A DNA stretch of 64,000 bases from CAVYGN01 sp963796325. Lineage in GTDB: Bacteria; Spirochaetota; Brevinematia; Brevinematales; JAOACQ01. This document shows positions 1-8,383 of the stretch, piece after piece. The stretch lies in NCBI GenBank assembly GCA_963796325.1, contig CAWCLF010000001.1:1736001-1800000 (forward strand), in the 5' to 3' direction. Position 1 is the stretch's first letter, and each line of letters starts with the position of its first letter. Below the pieces are notes generated by a model. It was not told the DNA's origin, made no database searches, and worked only from the letters and a program-made list of their open reading frames with translations. Position numbers and translations under genes: made by a program.

Positions 1-82
1 GCTGTTATAATAAGCACTTTTACAGATGCCCGGAATGGCGGGTTCGGCTATTTTTTATTATATTACTTACAGGCATATATAA

Positions 83-1513
83 ATGAAGAAAATCAGCTAT
101 AAATGGATAGCGCTTTCATGCACTTCCCTGGGCGCACTGATGGCCATCTTGAACGGCGGCACCCTTGTCATAGCGCTCCCGGTAATTATGAAGGAACTGC
201 ATACCAATCTCCAGGTTGTCTTATGGATAATTATAGGCTACCTTCTTCTTATAACAATCCTGGTACCGGCCATCGGACGTGTCGCCGATATCATCGGCAG
301 GAAAATGCTTTTTGTCGGCGGTTTTATCGTATTCACCCTTGGCTCTTTTCTATGCGGGCTGGCACAGTCGGGCATCCAGCTTTTTTTATACCGTCTCGTG
401 CAGGCCGTGGGAGGGTCCCTGATTATCGCTAACGGTCCTCCGATCATAACTGACGCTTTCCCGAAAAACGAACTGGGAAGGGGCCTTGGCGTAAACAGCA
501 TGATAATAAGCGTGGCCCTGGTCATCGGCCCTGTCGCCGGGGGATTTTTAATTCCCATAGGCTGGAGATGGATCTTTTTCGTCAATGTGCCCATCGGCAT
601 TATAGGATCGATCTGGGCAATAATCCAGCTCAAGGAACTCGACGTTCTTCCGGCACACCAGTCGTTCGACTGGATCGGGACGCTGATTTTTTCTTCCGGT
701 ATGCTTGCGTTTTTAATCGCACTGTCCTTCGGAGGCTTTGCAGGCTGGTTCAATATCTATATCGATATACTCTTTGTTTATTCGATTATCGCAATGGCGC
801 TTTTTATTCTCATAGAAATTAAAACAAAACAGCCGTTCCTGGATATGAGGCTTTTTAAATCGAGGCTTCTCGCCTTTGCATACGGGAGCACTCTTTTAAA
901 CGGCATAGCAAGGGGCGCAGTTACCTTTTTACTGATATTTTATTTCCAGGGAATTAAGGGTTACGACCCTCTCTATTCGGCTATCCTTCTTACGCCTTTC
1001 GCCCTTCCCATGATCCTGATCTCTCCTGTCAGCGGATGGCTTTCGGACAAATACGGTTCCAGGGAATTAAGTTCGATAGGGCTCCTTATATCCGCTATAG
1101 GATTGATAGGCTTCCTGTTTATCAATGCCGGCAGTTCGGTAACAGGGCTTATGATATGGATGCTTATAATGGGCGTAGGCAGCGGCCTGTTTTTCTCCCC
1201 CAATACTAAAGCCATTATGCAGTCTGTTCCCGTCGATAAAAGAGGCATTGCCGCGGGAGTGAGGACGATGATGAATAACGCGGGGGCGGTTGTCAGCCTG
1301 GCCCTGGCGATGGCGATCATTTCGTCGAGCATTACTCCCGATGCGCTGCAGGGACTCTTCCTGGGCACACAGGTCGGTTCAAAGGGGATCGCGATATCCG
1401 AATTCCTGTCGGGATTAAGAATCGCCTTTGTAATTTCTTTCATATTCAGCCTCCTGGGAGCATTCATATCCTACCTCAGGGGAGCGGAACCCGTCTGGAA
1501 CAACGGCGATTAA
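83..1513 (+). CDS. MFS drug exporter, DHA2 (EmrB/QacA) family
   Basis: Predicted inner-membrane proton-coupled multidrug exporter of 476 residues, the usual length for the 14-helix DHA2 branch of the major facilitator superfamily. The loop motif A GRVADIIGRK is at about residues 65-74. The antiporter motif C (GPVAGG, about 149-154) lies in TM5, supporting efflux rather than uptake. Hydrophobic helices run through to a short hydrophilic C-terminus. The start has only a weak Shine-Dalgarno. A TATAAT-like hexamer lies at the very left edge of the window, so its promoter cannot be fully judged. No adjacent regulator or membrane-fusion partner is seen, and the substrate cannot be read from sequence. 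Confidence 0.85.
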   Translation: MKKISYKWIALSCTSLGALMAILNGGTLVIALPVIMKELHTNLQVVLWIIIGYLLLITILVPAIGRVADIIGRKMLFVGGFIVFTLGSFLCGLAQSGIQLFLYRLVQAVGGSLIIANGPPIITDAFPKNELGRGLGVNSMIISVALVIGPVAGGFLIPIGWRWIFFVNVPIGIIGSIWAIIQLKELDVLPAHQSFDWIGTLIFSSGMLAFLIALSFGGFAGWFNIYIDILFVYSIIAMALFILIEIKTKQPFLDMRLFKSRLLAFAYGSTLLNGIARGAVTFLLIFYFQGIKGYDPLYSAILLTPFALPMILISPVSGWLSDKYGSRELSSIGLLISAIGLIGFLFINAGSSVTGLMIWMLIMGVGSGLFFSPNTKAIMQSVPVDKRGIAAGVRTMMNNAGAVVSLALAMAIISSSITPDALQGLFLGTQVGSKGIAISEFLSGLRIAFVISFIFSLLGAFISYLRGAEPVWNNGD

Positions 1514-1516
1514 TAA

Positions 1517-1545
1517 TTGCATAATTTACAGCCATTCCTTATATT
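1517..1545 (+). promoter_or_regulatory. sigma70-type promoter for the DUF362 lipoprotein
   Basis: TTGCAT (1517-1522), 17 bp spacer, TATATT (1540-1545). It lies just after the MFS stop and about 50 bp before the next start codon. Identified by eye from hexamers and spacing only. Confidence 0.55.
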
Positions 1546-1598
1546 AATACCCTGAATTGCCGGGGTTGAGTTGATTTTACACAGTTAAGGAGGAAGCC

Positions 1599-3023
1599 AT
1601 GAACTTCAAAAGGATTACCCGCGGGATAGCGATCAATTCAACCGCTGTTCTTCTGTTAGCGGCTCTTATTGCATGCGGCGTCAGCACAAAACCCGGAAAC
1701 AATAAGAGCCCGCTCGAAGCTTCAAAAGTGGCAATCGTGCAGTCTTCAAAGGCAAAAGCCGAGAACCTCAACTACAGCGACATACTGGCCATGGTTTCAA
1801 ACGCCATCGAACAGGCGGGGGGCTTCAAGGGCTTCATCACCAACGGCATGACGGTTGTTTTAAAGCCGAACCTCGTTGTAAGGAACGATTATACGACGCC
1901 CGGATGGACAGGACCGCTAATTAAGACCGAAGTAAGCGGCAACTGCACCGACTGGCGCGTTACCAGGGCTGTCGTCGAAATCGTAAGGCATTTCGACCCC
2001 GACGGCAAGGTCTATGTCATGGAAGGAAGCGCCCAGGAACCTACAAAAATTGTAATGGAATACCTTAAATATACGCCGGAATTCATACCGGGAGTTACAG
2101 AGTTCATTGCCATAGAACAGGACAGCGGCGGGTACAGGGATGTAACGTCTACAAACCTTGTAAAAAAGGACCTGCCGAATGGCCTCCAGGCAAAGACATT
2201 TTACCTGAACAGGAGATATTACGAGGCGGACGTCCTGATCAGCCTTCCGTGCCTCAAAAATCACTGGAACGCTGCGATATCGGGATCCATCAAGAATATA
2301 GGAATAGGAGCTACCCCCGCCAATATTTACGGCACGCACAACGGTTCAGGGAACAATATGCGGACTTCGATGGTGAATCACGATACTTCCGCCCTCCACA
2401 AGTGGATCCATGATTTTTATATGTGCAGGCCCGTGAATTTTGCGATAATGGACGCCCTCCAGGGCCTGCAGAACGGCCCGACGCCTTCTTACGAAATAAG
2501 CAAATCTTCGAGGATCGAACAGGACCAGAAAAATATGCGCCTTATCCTGGCAAGCAGGGATCCTATCGCGCTCGATACGATTGCCGCCCTTGTTATGGAA
2601 TGGGACCCCGAATCGGTTCTGCATTTAAAGTACCTCAGCGACGACAGGATGGGCAACCTCGATACCGGCAACATCATAGTCGCAGGCAAAGAGGTCGACG
2701 AAGTGAGAAAGGATTTTGCGGGAGTTACGCCTACTGCAGGCGGGGGGAGCAAGATCGCCGATAAAACGCCTCCCGACTTATCAATAGACAAGTTTTCAAT
2801 GGAAGGCAATATACTGCACCTGTCGTTAAAGGCCGATCAAAAAACCAGGAAAATTCAAATTTACTGCGACGGGGCGCTTATGCTCCCTTTAATCACGCAT
2901 GATTTCAACGACATGAGCGTCAGCCTGGGTAAAATTGCAGCGGGCAAGCATGAAATCAGGGTCGACGCATACGACCGGTTCCTCAACCGCACCGAAAAGA
3001 CACTTGAAGTAGCCGCCGAATAG
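1599..3023 (+). CDS. DUF362 domain lipoprotein
   Basis: A 474-residue exported protein preceded by a strong AAGGAGG ribosome-binding site. The N-terminus is a lipoprotein signal ending in a lipobox (ALIAC), so it is probably membrane-anchored. The body matches the DUF362 family: a VLKPNLV segment, a conserved LPCLKNHW segment and an ASRDPIALDT motif near the end of the domain. DUF362 proteins often occur with ferredoxin-like domains; this copy has no Fe-S cysteines, but the next gene is a flavodoxin/ferredoxin protein. The last 90 or so residues look like a separate beta-sandwich domain. Biochemical function is unknown. Confidence 0.8.
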   Translation: MNFKRITRGIAINSTAVLLLAALIACGVSTKPGNNKSPLEASKVAIVQSSKAKAENLNYSDILAMVSNAIEQAGGFKGFITNGMTVVLKPNLVVRNDYTTPGWTGPLIKTEVSGNCTDWRVTRAVVEIVRHFDPDGKVYVMEGSAQEPTKIVMEYLKYTPEFIPGVTEFIAIEQDSGGYRDVTSTNLVKKDLPNGLQAKTFYLNRRYYEADVLISLPCLKNHWNAAISGSIKNIGIGATPANIYGTHNGSGNNMRTSMVNHDTSALHKWIHDFYMCRPVNFAIMDALQGLQNGPTPSYEISKSSRIEQDQKNMRLILASRDPIALDTIAALVMEWDPESVLHLKYLSDDRMGNLDTGNIIVAGKEVDEVRKDFAGVTPTAGGGSKIADKTPPDLSIDKFSMEGNILHLSLKADQKTRKIQIYCDGALMLPLITHDFNDMSVSLGKIAAGKHEIRVDAYDRFLNRTEKTLEVAAE

Positions 3024-3063
3024 AACGGAAAAATAAAAGAGGCTGTCCCATTTTTACAGTTAA

Positions 3064-3885
3064 ATGAAAAACGATAATACAATATCCACAACGATCTTTT
3101 ACTTTTCAAGCACGGGCAACAGCCTTGCCGCGGCAAGACGGTTCAAAGATAAACTCGGCAATGCCGAAATTATCAGCATTCCTGGAATAATCGATTCGGC
3201 TGCCGATGCGTCCGCCGGCAGGATCATTATTATTTTCCCGGTTTACATGTGGGGGCTGCCTAATATTGTCAGAATTTTCCTTGAAAAGCTGAAAGTGCCT
3301 GAAAATGCGGAATTGTATACGGTCATAACTTATGCAGGACTTGCCGGCGATCCTCACAAAGCGGCGATTAAAATATTAAAAAAGAAAGGGATTAATATCT
3401 CTTCGGGTTTCCTCCTCTGGATGCCTGAAAATTTTACACCCAGGTACGGAACCTGGCCCAAATGGCTCGAAAAATTCGTCCTTAAGCTGTCTCTTAAAAA
3501 AATAGAAAGGATAATCGGAAAGATAAAAGGTAAAAAAAAGGGAATAAGGCAGAGAAGCCGGTGGGGTATAAACCGGCTTTTAACGTTCATTCATAATTTT
3601 CTCGCCAAAAAACTATTCGAGGAGAGAACGCTCAAGCCTGCCGATTACTTCAGGGTTCTGGAAAACTGCAGCGGCTGCGGGATCTGCATGAAAGTCTGCC
3701 CTGCCGGAAACATAGAGATGAAAAAGGGAAAGCCTTTATGGGGCGGTCATTGCGAACTCTGCACCGCATGTTTCCAGTGGTGCCCGCAAAAAGCCGTAGA
3801 GATCAGCTATTTCAGGGATACTAAACGCTTAAAAGGAAGATACCATCACCCCGATGTAACCGTAAACGATTTTATAATGAGATAA
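3064..3885 (+). CDS. EFR1-family flavodoxin-ferredoxin protein
   Basis: A 273-residue protein with an N-terminal flavodoxin-like fold (YFSSTGNS phosphate-binding loop near residue 15, VYMWGLP further on) and a C-terminal bacterial two-cluster ferredoxin domain. The domain carries a CxxCxxCxxxCP motif followed by a second CxxCxxxCP. This arrangement is typical of the EFR1 family of predicted electron carriers in anaerobes. It follows the DUF362 gene by 40 bp on the same strand, so the two may be co-transcribed, and it ends 3 bp from a convergent methyltransferase. The redox partner is unknown. Confidence 0.82.
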   Translation: MKNDNTISTTIFYFSSTGNSLAAARRFKDKLGNAEIISIPGIIDSAADASAGRIIIIFPVYMWGLPNIVRIFLEKLKVPENAELYTVITYAGLAGDPHKAAIKILKKKGINISSGFLLWMPENFTPRYGTWPKWLEKFVLKLSLKKIERIIGKIKGKKKGIRQRSRWGINRLLTFIHNFLAKKLFEERTLKPADYFRVLENCSGCGICMKVCPAGNIEMKKGKPLWGGHCELCTACFQWCPQKAVEISYFRDTKRLKGRYHHPDVTVNDFIMR

Positions 3886-3888
3886 AGC

Positions 3889-4656
3889 CTATTTTATTCC
3901 GTAAATTATCGCAATATCCCCGACGAATATAGGGTTCTTCAATCCCCCGGGAATAAAGGCGGAATCTTTCGTATTCACGAAATCCGCTTTCCGGACTCCA
4001 AGGCTTTTAATATAGTCCAGCAGGCTGTTTCTTCCGCCGTAAAAAATCCTGCTGTTGAACATGTCCTGGAAAACGAATCTGCCTCCTTTCTTTACGACCC
4101 GAAGCGCTTCTTTAATATTATTTCTTTTATCCTTCATTTTACCGGCTTCATGGAAAACCATATTGCTTACTGCGATGTCGAATTCCTCATCCCCGAACGG
4201 CAAAGATTCGGCGCTTGCCTTTTCGAAGGTCATCCTGTCTTTCAGACCCTCTTTAAGAGCCTTTTTCCGGCATTCCTCTTTCGAATATCCCCACAGCCCG
4301 CCCCAGTAATCGACCCCGGTCACGGAGACATTCGGGCATTTTAAAGCCATTTTTATCGTCAATAACCCGTTGCCGCATCCGATATCGATCAGCCTCCCTT
4401 CCTCGCCGGCATCGAGATAATCGAGGACGAGGCCGGAAATTTTCCCCTGGATGTTATTCCCGTAAGTGGAGAACTGTCTCCTTGCATATATTAAATAGCC
4501 GAAAGCATAAATGAAAAAAAGGAAAAATATAATGCCGGGGATGCTTATAAAGAGAATTTTATAAAATAACACCGCTGCCGTTAAAAAAACCAAAGATAAG
4601 ATCCCGGCAAAAGCTATCAATTTCACCGAAACCCAGTTTTCAATGTCGATTTTCAT
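3889..4656 (-). CDS. membrane-anchored class I SAM-dependent methyltransferase
   Basis: A 255-residue protein with two N-terminal hydrophobic helices (about residues 10-55) followed by a Rossmann methyltransferase domain. Motif I is LIDIGCGNG (about 95), with an acidic VTGVDYWGG strand after it. The later FDIAVSNMVFHE segment corresponds to motif IV and the VKKGGRFVFQD segment to the post-catalytic strand. It has a good GAGGAG ribosome-binding site. Two N-terminal TM helices ahead of a small-molecule methyltransferase domain suggest a membrane-linked or hydrophobic substrate, which is inference. It is convergent with the EFR1 gene. Confidence 0.8.
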   Translation of the reverse strand: MKIDIENWVSVKLIAFAGILSLVFLTAAVLFYKILFISIPGIIFFLFFIYAFGYLIYARRQFSTYGNNIQGKISGLVLDYLDAGEEGRLIDIGCGNGLLTIKMALKCPNVSVTGVDYWGGLWGYSKEECRKKALKEGLKDRMTFEKASAESLPFGDEEFDIAVSNMVFHEAGKMKDKRNNIKEALRVVKKGGRFVFQDMFNSRIFYGGRNSLLDYIKSLGVRKADFVNTKDSAFIPGGLKNPIFVGDIAIIYGIK

Positions 4657-4745
4657 ATTTACTCCTCTTCATGCAGACTTGCTTTTAATGACGAATTTTT
4701 TACAGGGAAATTGCATAGACTTCCCGATTTCCGTCTGAATTTAAA

Positions 4746-4868
4746 TTATGGGCACTTCTAATAACCTGCCTTCGTCCTGAGCCTCTGGCTCAGGATTTGG
4801 CTCGGATAGGATGTGTACTTATCCTGGGCCGGACATACCCTTCGGGCACAAGTGCACAGGGCCCATAA
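4746..4868. repeat. possible diverged MITE-like element
   Basis: Bounded by TTATGGGC and its inverted complement. The left end, TTATGGGCACTTCTAAT, matches 15 of 17 bases of 11836-11852 in a second palindromic element. It contains the perfect hairpin CCTGAGCC-TCT-GGCTCAGG. Two copies in one window are suggestive, but the element boundary is uncertain. Confidence 0.35.
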
Positions 4869-4927
4869 GGCGGAATCATTAACTTTATTGCATATATAAC
4901 CATATAAAATGCTAGTTTTTGGCCCTT

Positions 4928-4943
4928 AGGTCCTTAGGGACCT
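4928..4943. repeat. nested GC-rich hairpin
   Basis: AGGTCC-TTAG-GGACCT forms a perfect 6 bp stem with a 4 nt loop, nested in further CCCTTAGG/CCTAAGGG complementarity extending to about 4958. No T-tract follows directly, so it is not called a terminator. Confidence 0.4.
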
Positions 4944-5100
4944 TCAGGGCCCTAAGGGAACCTCCATTATAACATATGGCAGCGGATTTTACATATAACC
5001 GTCTAAACCTGTCCGGCGTTTGAGCATTAACGGCGTCCTTCCCTGCCCGGCTGCAGTACTGAAATTTTTAAATAATTAAAATCTTTTATAATTATTCTTT

Positions 5101-5129
5101 TTGATTTTCTTTCCGATTTGTTTCATAAT
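5101..5129 (+). promoter_or_regulatory. sigma70-type promoter for the M30 peptidase lipoprotein
   Basis: TTGATT (5101-5106), 17 bp spacer, CATAAT (5124-5129). Transcription would begin near 5136. This puts the in-frame upstream TTG at 5118 before the transcript start and supports the ATG at 5160 as the real start. Confidence 0.5.
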
Positions 5130-5159
5130 TATAAAGTTTTTAATACCCGGGAGGGATAT

Positions 5160-6653
5160 ATGAAAAAGAATTTCCATATAATAATATTTGCGGCTCTCAT
5201 TATCACAATACTGCAGTGCTGTTCAAGCTCTCCGGGAGGCGGCTCCAGCTCGTCAGCTTCATCGAGCTTATCATCCTCATCATCCAGTGCCGGTTCCGGC
5301 ACCCAGTTCTGGGCCGTCGACTTTACATCAGGCTATTATTACCCTCTTTATGCAAGCCTCCTTTACACCGGGTCGAGCTGCCTGGTTTACGGCGGAAACA
5401 GCGATATATCCTCGGGGGCAGTAACATCCGCCGAAGCCGCGGGGGTAGGCCGGGATTTCGACACAAATATTTACAGCCTGGATACCAATGTATTCGGAGC
5501 TGCGCCCGACGTGGACAACAACGGAAAGGTAATCATACTTATTTTTACATTTAACGAAGATCTGTCGGGCGGCAGTTTTGTCGCGGGATATTTCGACCCG
5601 TACCAGGAAATGACAGGCACCGATTCGACCGGCCAGGACATAGTTTTTTTAAACTGCGACCTCTACCTCCAGCAGGGTTACGGACTGTGCATCCCGGCCT
5701 CCGAATCGTTCGACCAGACAATAGCCCACGAATTCCAGCATATGATAAATTTCAGGGTGCGTGACATGAATGGGCTTAACGAGGAAGACACCTGGATCAA
5801 CGAAGGGCTGTCGGTATCCGCAGAAGGGCTTTACGAAGCCAGGTATTACGGGGGATTTAACTATACGGATGACAGGGTTTCATTTTATAACAATAGTTCA
5901 GAGAATATCAATATAGCGGCGGGGATGAATTTCGTTTACTGGGTCGATTATTACGAAAATTACGTCACGGATTTCCTTTTCTTCCAGTGGCTCCGCATCC
6001 AGTCGGGCGGCAGCGCTACAAAGGATACCGGAATCGGCATTTACAAGGATATAATAACGAACAGCCTTTCCGATTACACCGCGGTCGTCGCGGCAGTCAA
6101 CAAAGACACCACTCTCAGTTCAGCTTCCTGGCAGACAATATTGTGCTCCTGGTTTGCGGCAAACTGGATCCACTCTCCAACAGGGCTTTACGGTTATAAC
6201 GGATTGATCAGTACGACCCCCGGAACGCTTAACAGCTTAACGAATATTTCGAACCAGACATGGCCTATATATCCGGGCTGGGGGGTTTATATCAATAATA
6301 TAACGGCAGGTTATATTATGAACGCTTCAGGGACCATCGCATACGCCGGTTTGACCAACAACAATCTTCCCGACACTAACGCATCCATTACAAACGAAAC
6401 AGTGCTTTTATGCTACAACTGGGAGGGCAGTCCGGGCGCCGGTTATACAGGCAAATTGCCGGACATCGTAACATCCATAACGCGCTTTCAGCCGGGCAGT
6501 GCGGCCGCATCCGGCAGCATGGCCAAAGGCCCGCACCCCGTCGACAGGGTTTTCCGCCGCGATCAAAGCATCGCAGCCCAGGTTTCTGAAGCCAGGGCAA
6601 GGAAAGCCGAAATGGGCAGGCTTATAAATAAAACATTGTTCGGGAGGGAGTAG
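5160..6653 (+). CDS. M30 (hyicolysin-like) zinc metallopeptidase lipoprotein with poly-Ser tether
   Basis: A 497-residue surface or periplasmic protease. The ATG at 5160 is chosen because a GGGAGG ribosome-binding site sits just upstream and the signal peptide begins there. The signal ends at Cys20/Cys21, followed by a Ser/Gly-rich linker (about 22-47). The zinc site HEFQHMINF is at 190-198, followed about 20 residues later by a WINEGLS segment whose Glu is the likely third ligand; this combination is typical of M30 peptidases. The C-terminal third has no clear domain assignment. The same lipobox plus poly-Ser design occurs in three other genes of this window. Confidence 0.8.
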   Translation: MKKNFHIIIFAALIITILQCCSSSPGGGSSSSASSSLSSSSSSAGSGTQFWAVDFTSGYYYPLYASLLYTGSSCLVYGGNSDISSGAVTSAEAAGVGRDFDTNIYSLDTNVFGAAPDVDNNGKVIILIFTFNEDLSGGSFVAGYFDPYQEMTGTDSTGQDIVFLNCDLYLQQGYGLCIPASESFDQTIAHEFQHMINFRVRDMNGLNEEDTWINEGLSVSAEGLYEARYYGGFNYTDDRVSFYNNSSENINIAAGMNFVYWVDYYENYVTDFLFFQWLRIQSGGSATKDTGIGIYKDIITNSLSDYTAVVAAVNKDTTLSSASWQTILCSWFAANWIHSPTGLYGYNGLISTTPGTLNSLTNISNQTWPIYPGWGVYINNITAGYIMNASGTIAYAGLTNNNLPDTNASITNETVLLCYNWEGSPGAGYTGKLPDIVTSITRFQPGSAAASGSMAKGPHPVDRVFRRDQSIAAQVSEARARKAEMGRLINKTLFGRE

Positions 6654-6661
6654 GCCGGGCG

Positions 6662-7048
6662 ATGAGATATTTTGTAATAATATTTCTTATCACCCTCTCC
6701 ATGCTTGCCTTTGGCATGAAAGCCTCCGACGCCGCGCGGTTTACAAACGGCCAGAAGATCCAAGTGGAAGGAAGGGTGAGGCTGGTAGGCAACGAACCGT
6801 TCGCGAGATTCGTGATTTCCGCGACAAACGGCATCGACTTTTACCTGCCGGCTTCTATGAAAAAGACTGACGAACTTTACATCGGACTTGAAGTGAAAGC
6901 CCGTGGTTGCGTATATATAATAAAAAGGGAGACCGCGGACCATAAGTATATTTTATACGAAGCCCATCTTTCAAATGCTGTCATGCAGGCGTTGAACGGA
7001 AACTCGCGGAACATGCTCAACAGAAGGCTGCAGGATATCGTTAAATAA
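6662..7048 (+). CDS. small exported protein of unknown function
   Basis: 128 residues starting 9 bp after the peptidase gene, so probably in the same operon. It has an N-terminal Sec signal (hydrophobic residues 4-18, likely cleavage after the Ala-rich segment near residue 25). The mature part is about 100 residues of alternating beta-type sequence (QKIQVEGRVRLVG, IDFYLPAS) that resembles a small OB-like barrel. I do not recognise a family. A short GC-rich hairpin (about 7054-7074) follows the stop. Confidence 0.6.
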   Translation: MRYFVIIFLITLSMLAFGMKASDAARFTNGQKIQVEGRVRLVGNEPFARFVISATNGIDFYLPASMKKTDELYIGLEVKARGCVYIIKRETADHKYILYEAHLSNAVMQALNGNSRNMLNRRLQDIVK

Positions 7049-7079
7049 ACAATCTCGCCGCCTGCCGCAGGGGCGCTGT

Positions 7080-7559
7080 TCAAAGCAGTAAATTCAAAGC
7101 ATCCGAATGGATGATCATCCCTTGAACGATTTCTTCTGCGATTTGAATGATTTCGGCCTCATTTTTAAATCTTTCCGTAAATTCAGGGGAGCCGAACAGC
7201 CGGCTGTCATGGACAGCGTCAAACGATTCGTCCGGTAAAAACTTTAACGCGCCCATAATGCCAAGGTCGGCGTGAAAATATATAAAGTCTTCATTGTTTA
7301 AATCACCGATATCAATACCGGCGGGTTCCGCACCCAATTCAAACAGGATCCTGCAAAACCAGGGTTCAAACAGTGCGGTAAATCCTTTTTTTTTATTAAA
7401 AAAACCGCCGCTAAAAGACGCTGGTAGTCTGCTCGAGTTTGAACCGCAGGCGATATCCAGGATTTTTTTTCCGCTGACTAAAGCCGTATCCGGATAAGCC
7501 CCGGCAATCCTTCCCGTCATTTGAATAATAATCTCTTCCACATCCGGTTCAACGGACAT
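7080..7559 (-). CDS. methyltransferase-like protein
   Basis: A 159-residue protein. A Rossmann motif I (KKILDIACGSNS, about residues 30-41) is followed by an acidic strand (GAEPAGIDIGD) and an ESFDAVHDSRLF segment like motif IV of SAM-dependent methyltransferases. It is shorter than a full class I domain (usually above 180 residues) and lacks an obvious C-terminal substrate region, so it may be a minimal or degenerate member. It is divergent from the AbrB-FliG operon. Confidence 0.55.
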   Translation of the reverse strand: MSVEPDVEEIIIQMTGRIAGAYPDTALVSGKKILDIACGSNSSRLPASFSGGFFNKKKGFTALFEPWFCRILFELGAEPAGIDIGDLNNEDFIYFHADLGIMGALKFLPDESFDAVHDSRLFGSPEFTERFKNEAEIIQIAEEIVQGMIIHSDALNLLL

Positions 7560-7606
7560 TTTCCGGATCAGTAGCCGCCGCTCCCAAAATAATTTTTTAA
7601 AACCTC

Positions 7607-7635
7607 TTGCAATTTATGTAATTATAATGTATGCT
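7607..7635 (+). promoter_or_regulatory. sigma70-type promoter for the AbrB-FliG operon
   Basis: TTGCAA (7607-7612), 17 bp spacer, TATGCT (7630-7635), giving a leader of about 25 nt before the ATG at 7667. No extra operator was recognised, although the first gene encodes a MazE-like DNA-binding domain that could autoregulate here. Confidence 0.5.
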
Positions 7636-7666
7636 AAATGTAGATACTTATTTCGGGGAGGTTTTC

Positions 7667-8080
7667 ATGCTTATTCCAATTATCGATATCGGCAATTCCA
7701 GGGGGATCAGGATACCGCAGGCGGTTTTAAAACAGGTAAGCTTCGGGGACGAAGTCGAAATGATAGTATCCGAAGGAAAAATCACTTTACGCCGCAAGAC
7801 AGGCCTGAACCAGGTGCAGGATTTTTCGAGCCTCGCGGGCATGGACGATACGTCAATACAGCGGGTGCTTCTGAAAATAACGGGCACGGATATGATCACG
7901 GCCCTGGTCGGCGCCGAAGACGGCGTTAAAGAAGCGGTTTACCGCAATCTTTCAGACCCTGTCAGGAATTTCGTCAAACCGAAAGTCGAAAAGCTCGAGC
8001 ATGGGGACGCCCGCGATTTGATAATCGAGCGCAGCCGCAACATTATAGCCGAAGCTGTAATGGAAATAATGAAAGAATAG
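7667..8080 (+). CDS. MazE/AbrB DNA-binding domain fused to a FliG C-terminal domain
   Basis: 137 residues, starting at the ATG at 7667 behind a GGGGAGG ribosome-binding site. Residues 1-46 are a MazE/AbrB/SpoVT swapped-hairpin domain: IGNSRGIRIPQAVL, GDEVEMIV, GKITLRR. Residues 52-135 match the C-terminal domain of flagellar switch protein FliG: a MDDTSIQRVLLKI stretch corresponding to FliG LDDRSIQLVLREV, then an ITALVGAED segment and the YRNLSDPVRNFV segment that corresponds to FliG KNMSKRAA. The N-terminal and middle FliG domains are absent, so it cannot occupy a normal rotor position. It starts a three-gene operon with a second FliG_C-like protein and a membrane protein. Function is unknown. 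Confidence 0.8.
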   Translation: MLIPIIDIGNSRGIRIPQAVLKQVSFGDEVEMIVSEGKITLRRKTGLNQVQDFSSLAGMDDTSIQRVLLKITGTDMITALVGAEDGVKEAVYRNLSDPVRNFVKPKVEKLEHGDARDLIIERSRNIIAEAVMEIMKE

Positions 8081-8094
8081 GGTAGGAGGAAATC

Positions 8095-8352
8095 ATGAAT
8101 GCATTAAGCGGATTGAAAACAATGACCGATCCGGAAATTCAGAACTGGCTTAGAAAAGTTGAAAAAGCCGGCGTAACGGCCCTTGTTTACGCAATGCTCG
8201 GGGCCGACGGCGAGACCAGGGATTGCGTATTCAGGAATATGTCTACACGAGCTGTAATCCTGTTAAAAGCGGATCTCTTAAAGTACAAAAAAATGAATAT
8301 CGCCGAATCGAACATAAGGCTGAATGCCGAAAAACTCGAAAAATTAGTATAA
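8095..8352 (+). CDS. stand-alone mini FliG_C-like protein
   Basis: An 85-residue protein with an AGGAGG ribosome-binding site, 14 bp after the AbrB-FliG gene. Nearly the whole chain resembles the FliG C-terminal domain: MTDPEIQNWLRKV, VYAMLGADGETRDCVFRNMSTRAVILLKADL, then a charged C-terminal helix. It parallels the FliG half of the preceding protein, so the pair looks like a duplication in which one copy gained a DNA-binding head. No torque-helix charge pattern was verified. The role is unknown; interaction with its neighbour is likely by inference. Confidence 0.72.
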   Translation: MNALSGLKTMTDPEIQNWLRKVEKAGVTALVYAMLGADGETRDCVFRNMSTRAVILLKADLLKYKKMNIAESNIRLNAEKLEKLV

Positions 8353-8383
8353 AAAAGAGTTCGATTAAAAAAGGAGAAATAAA

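Larger units (their letters stand above)
4657..5100. other. non-coding, hairpin-rich intergenic region
   Basis: About 440 bp with no convincing reading frame. It contains an inverted pair TTATGGGC (4746-4753) / GCCCATAA (4861-4868), a perfect 8 bp stem hairpin (4776-4794) and a second hairpin cluster around 4921-4959. The left part (4746-4762) matches a sequence inside the palindromic element at 11783-11917, so this may be a diverged copy of the same non-autonomous repeat. Confidence 0.5.
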
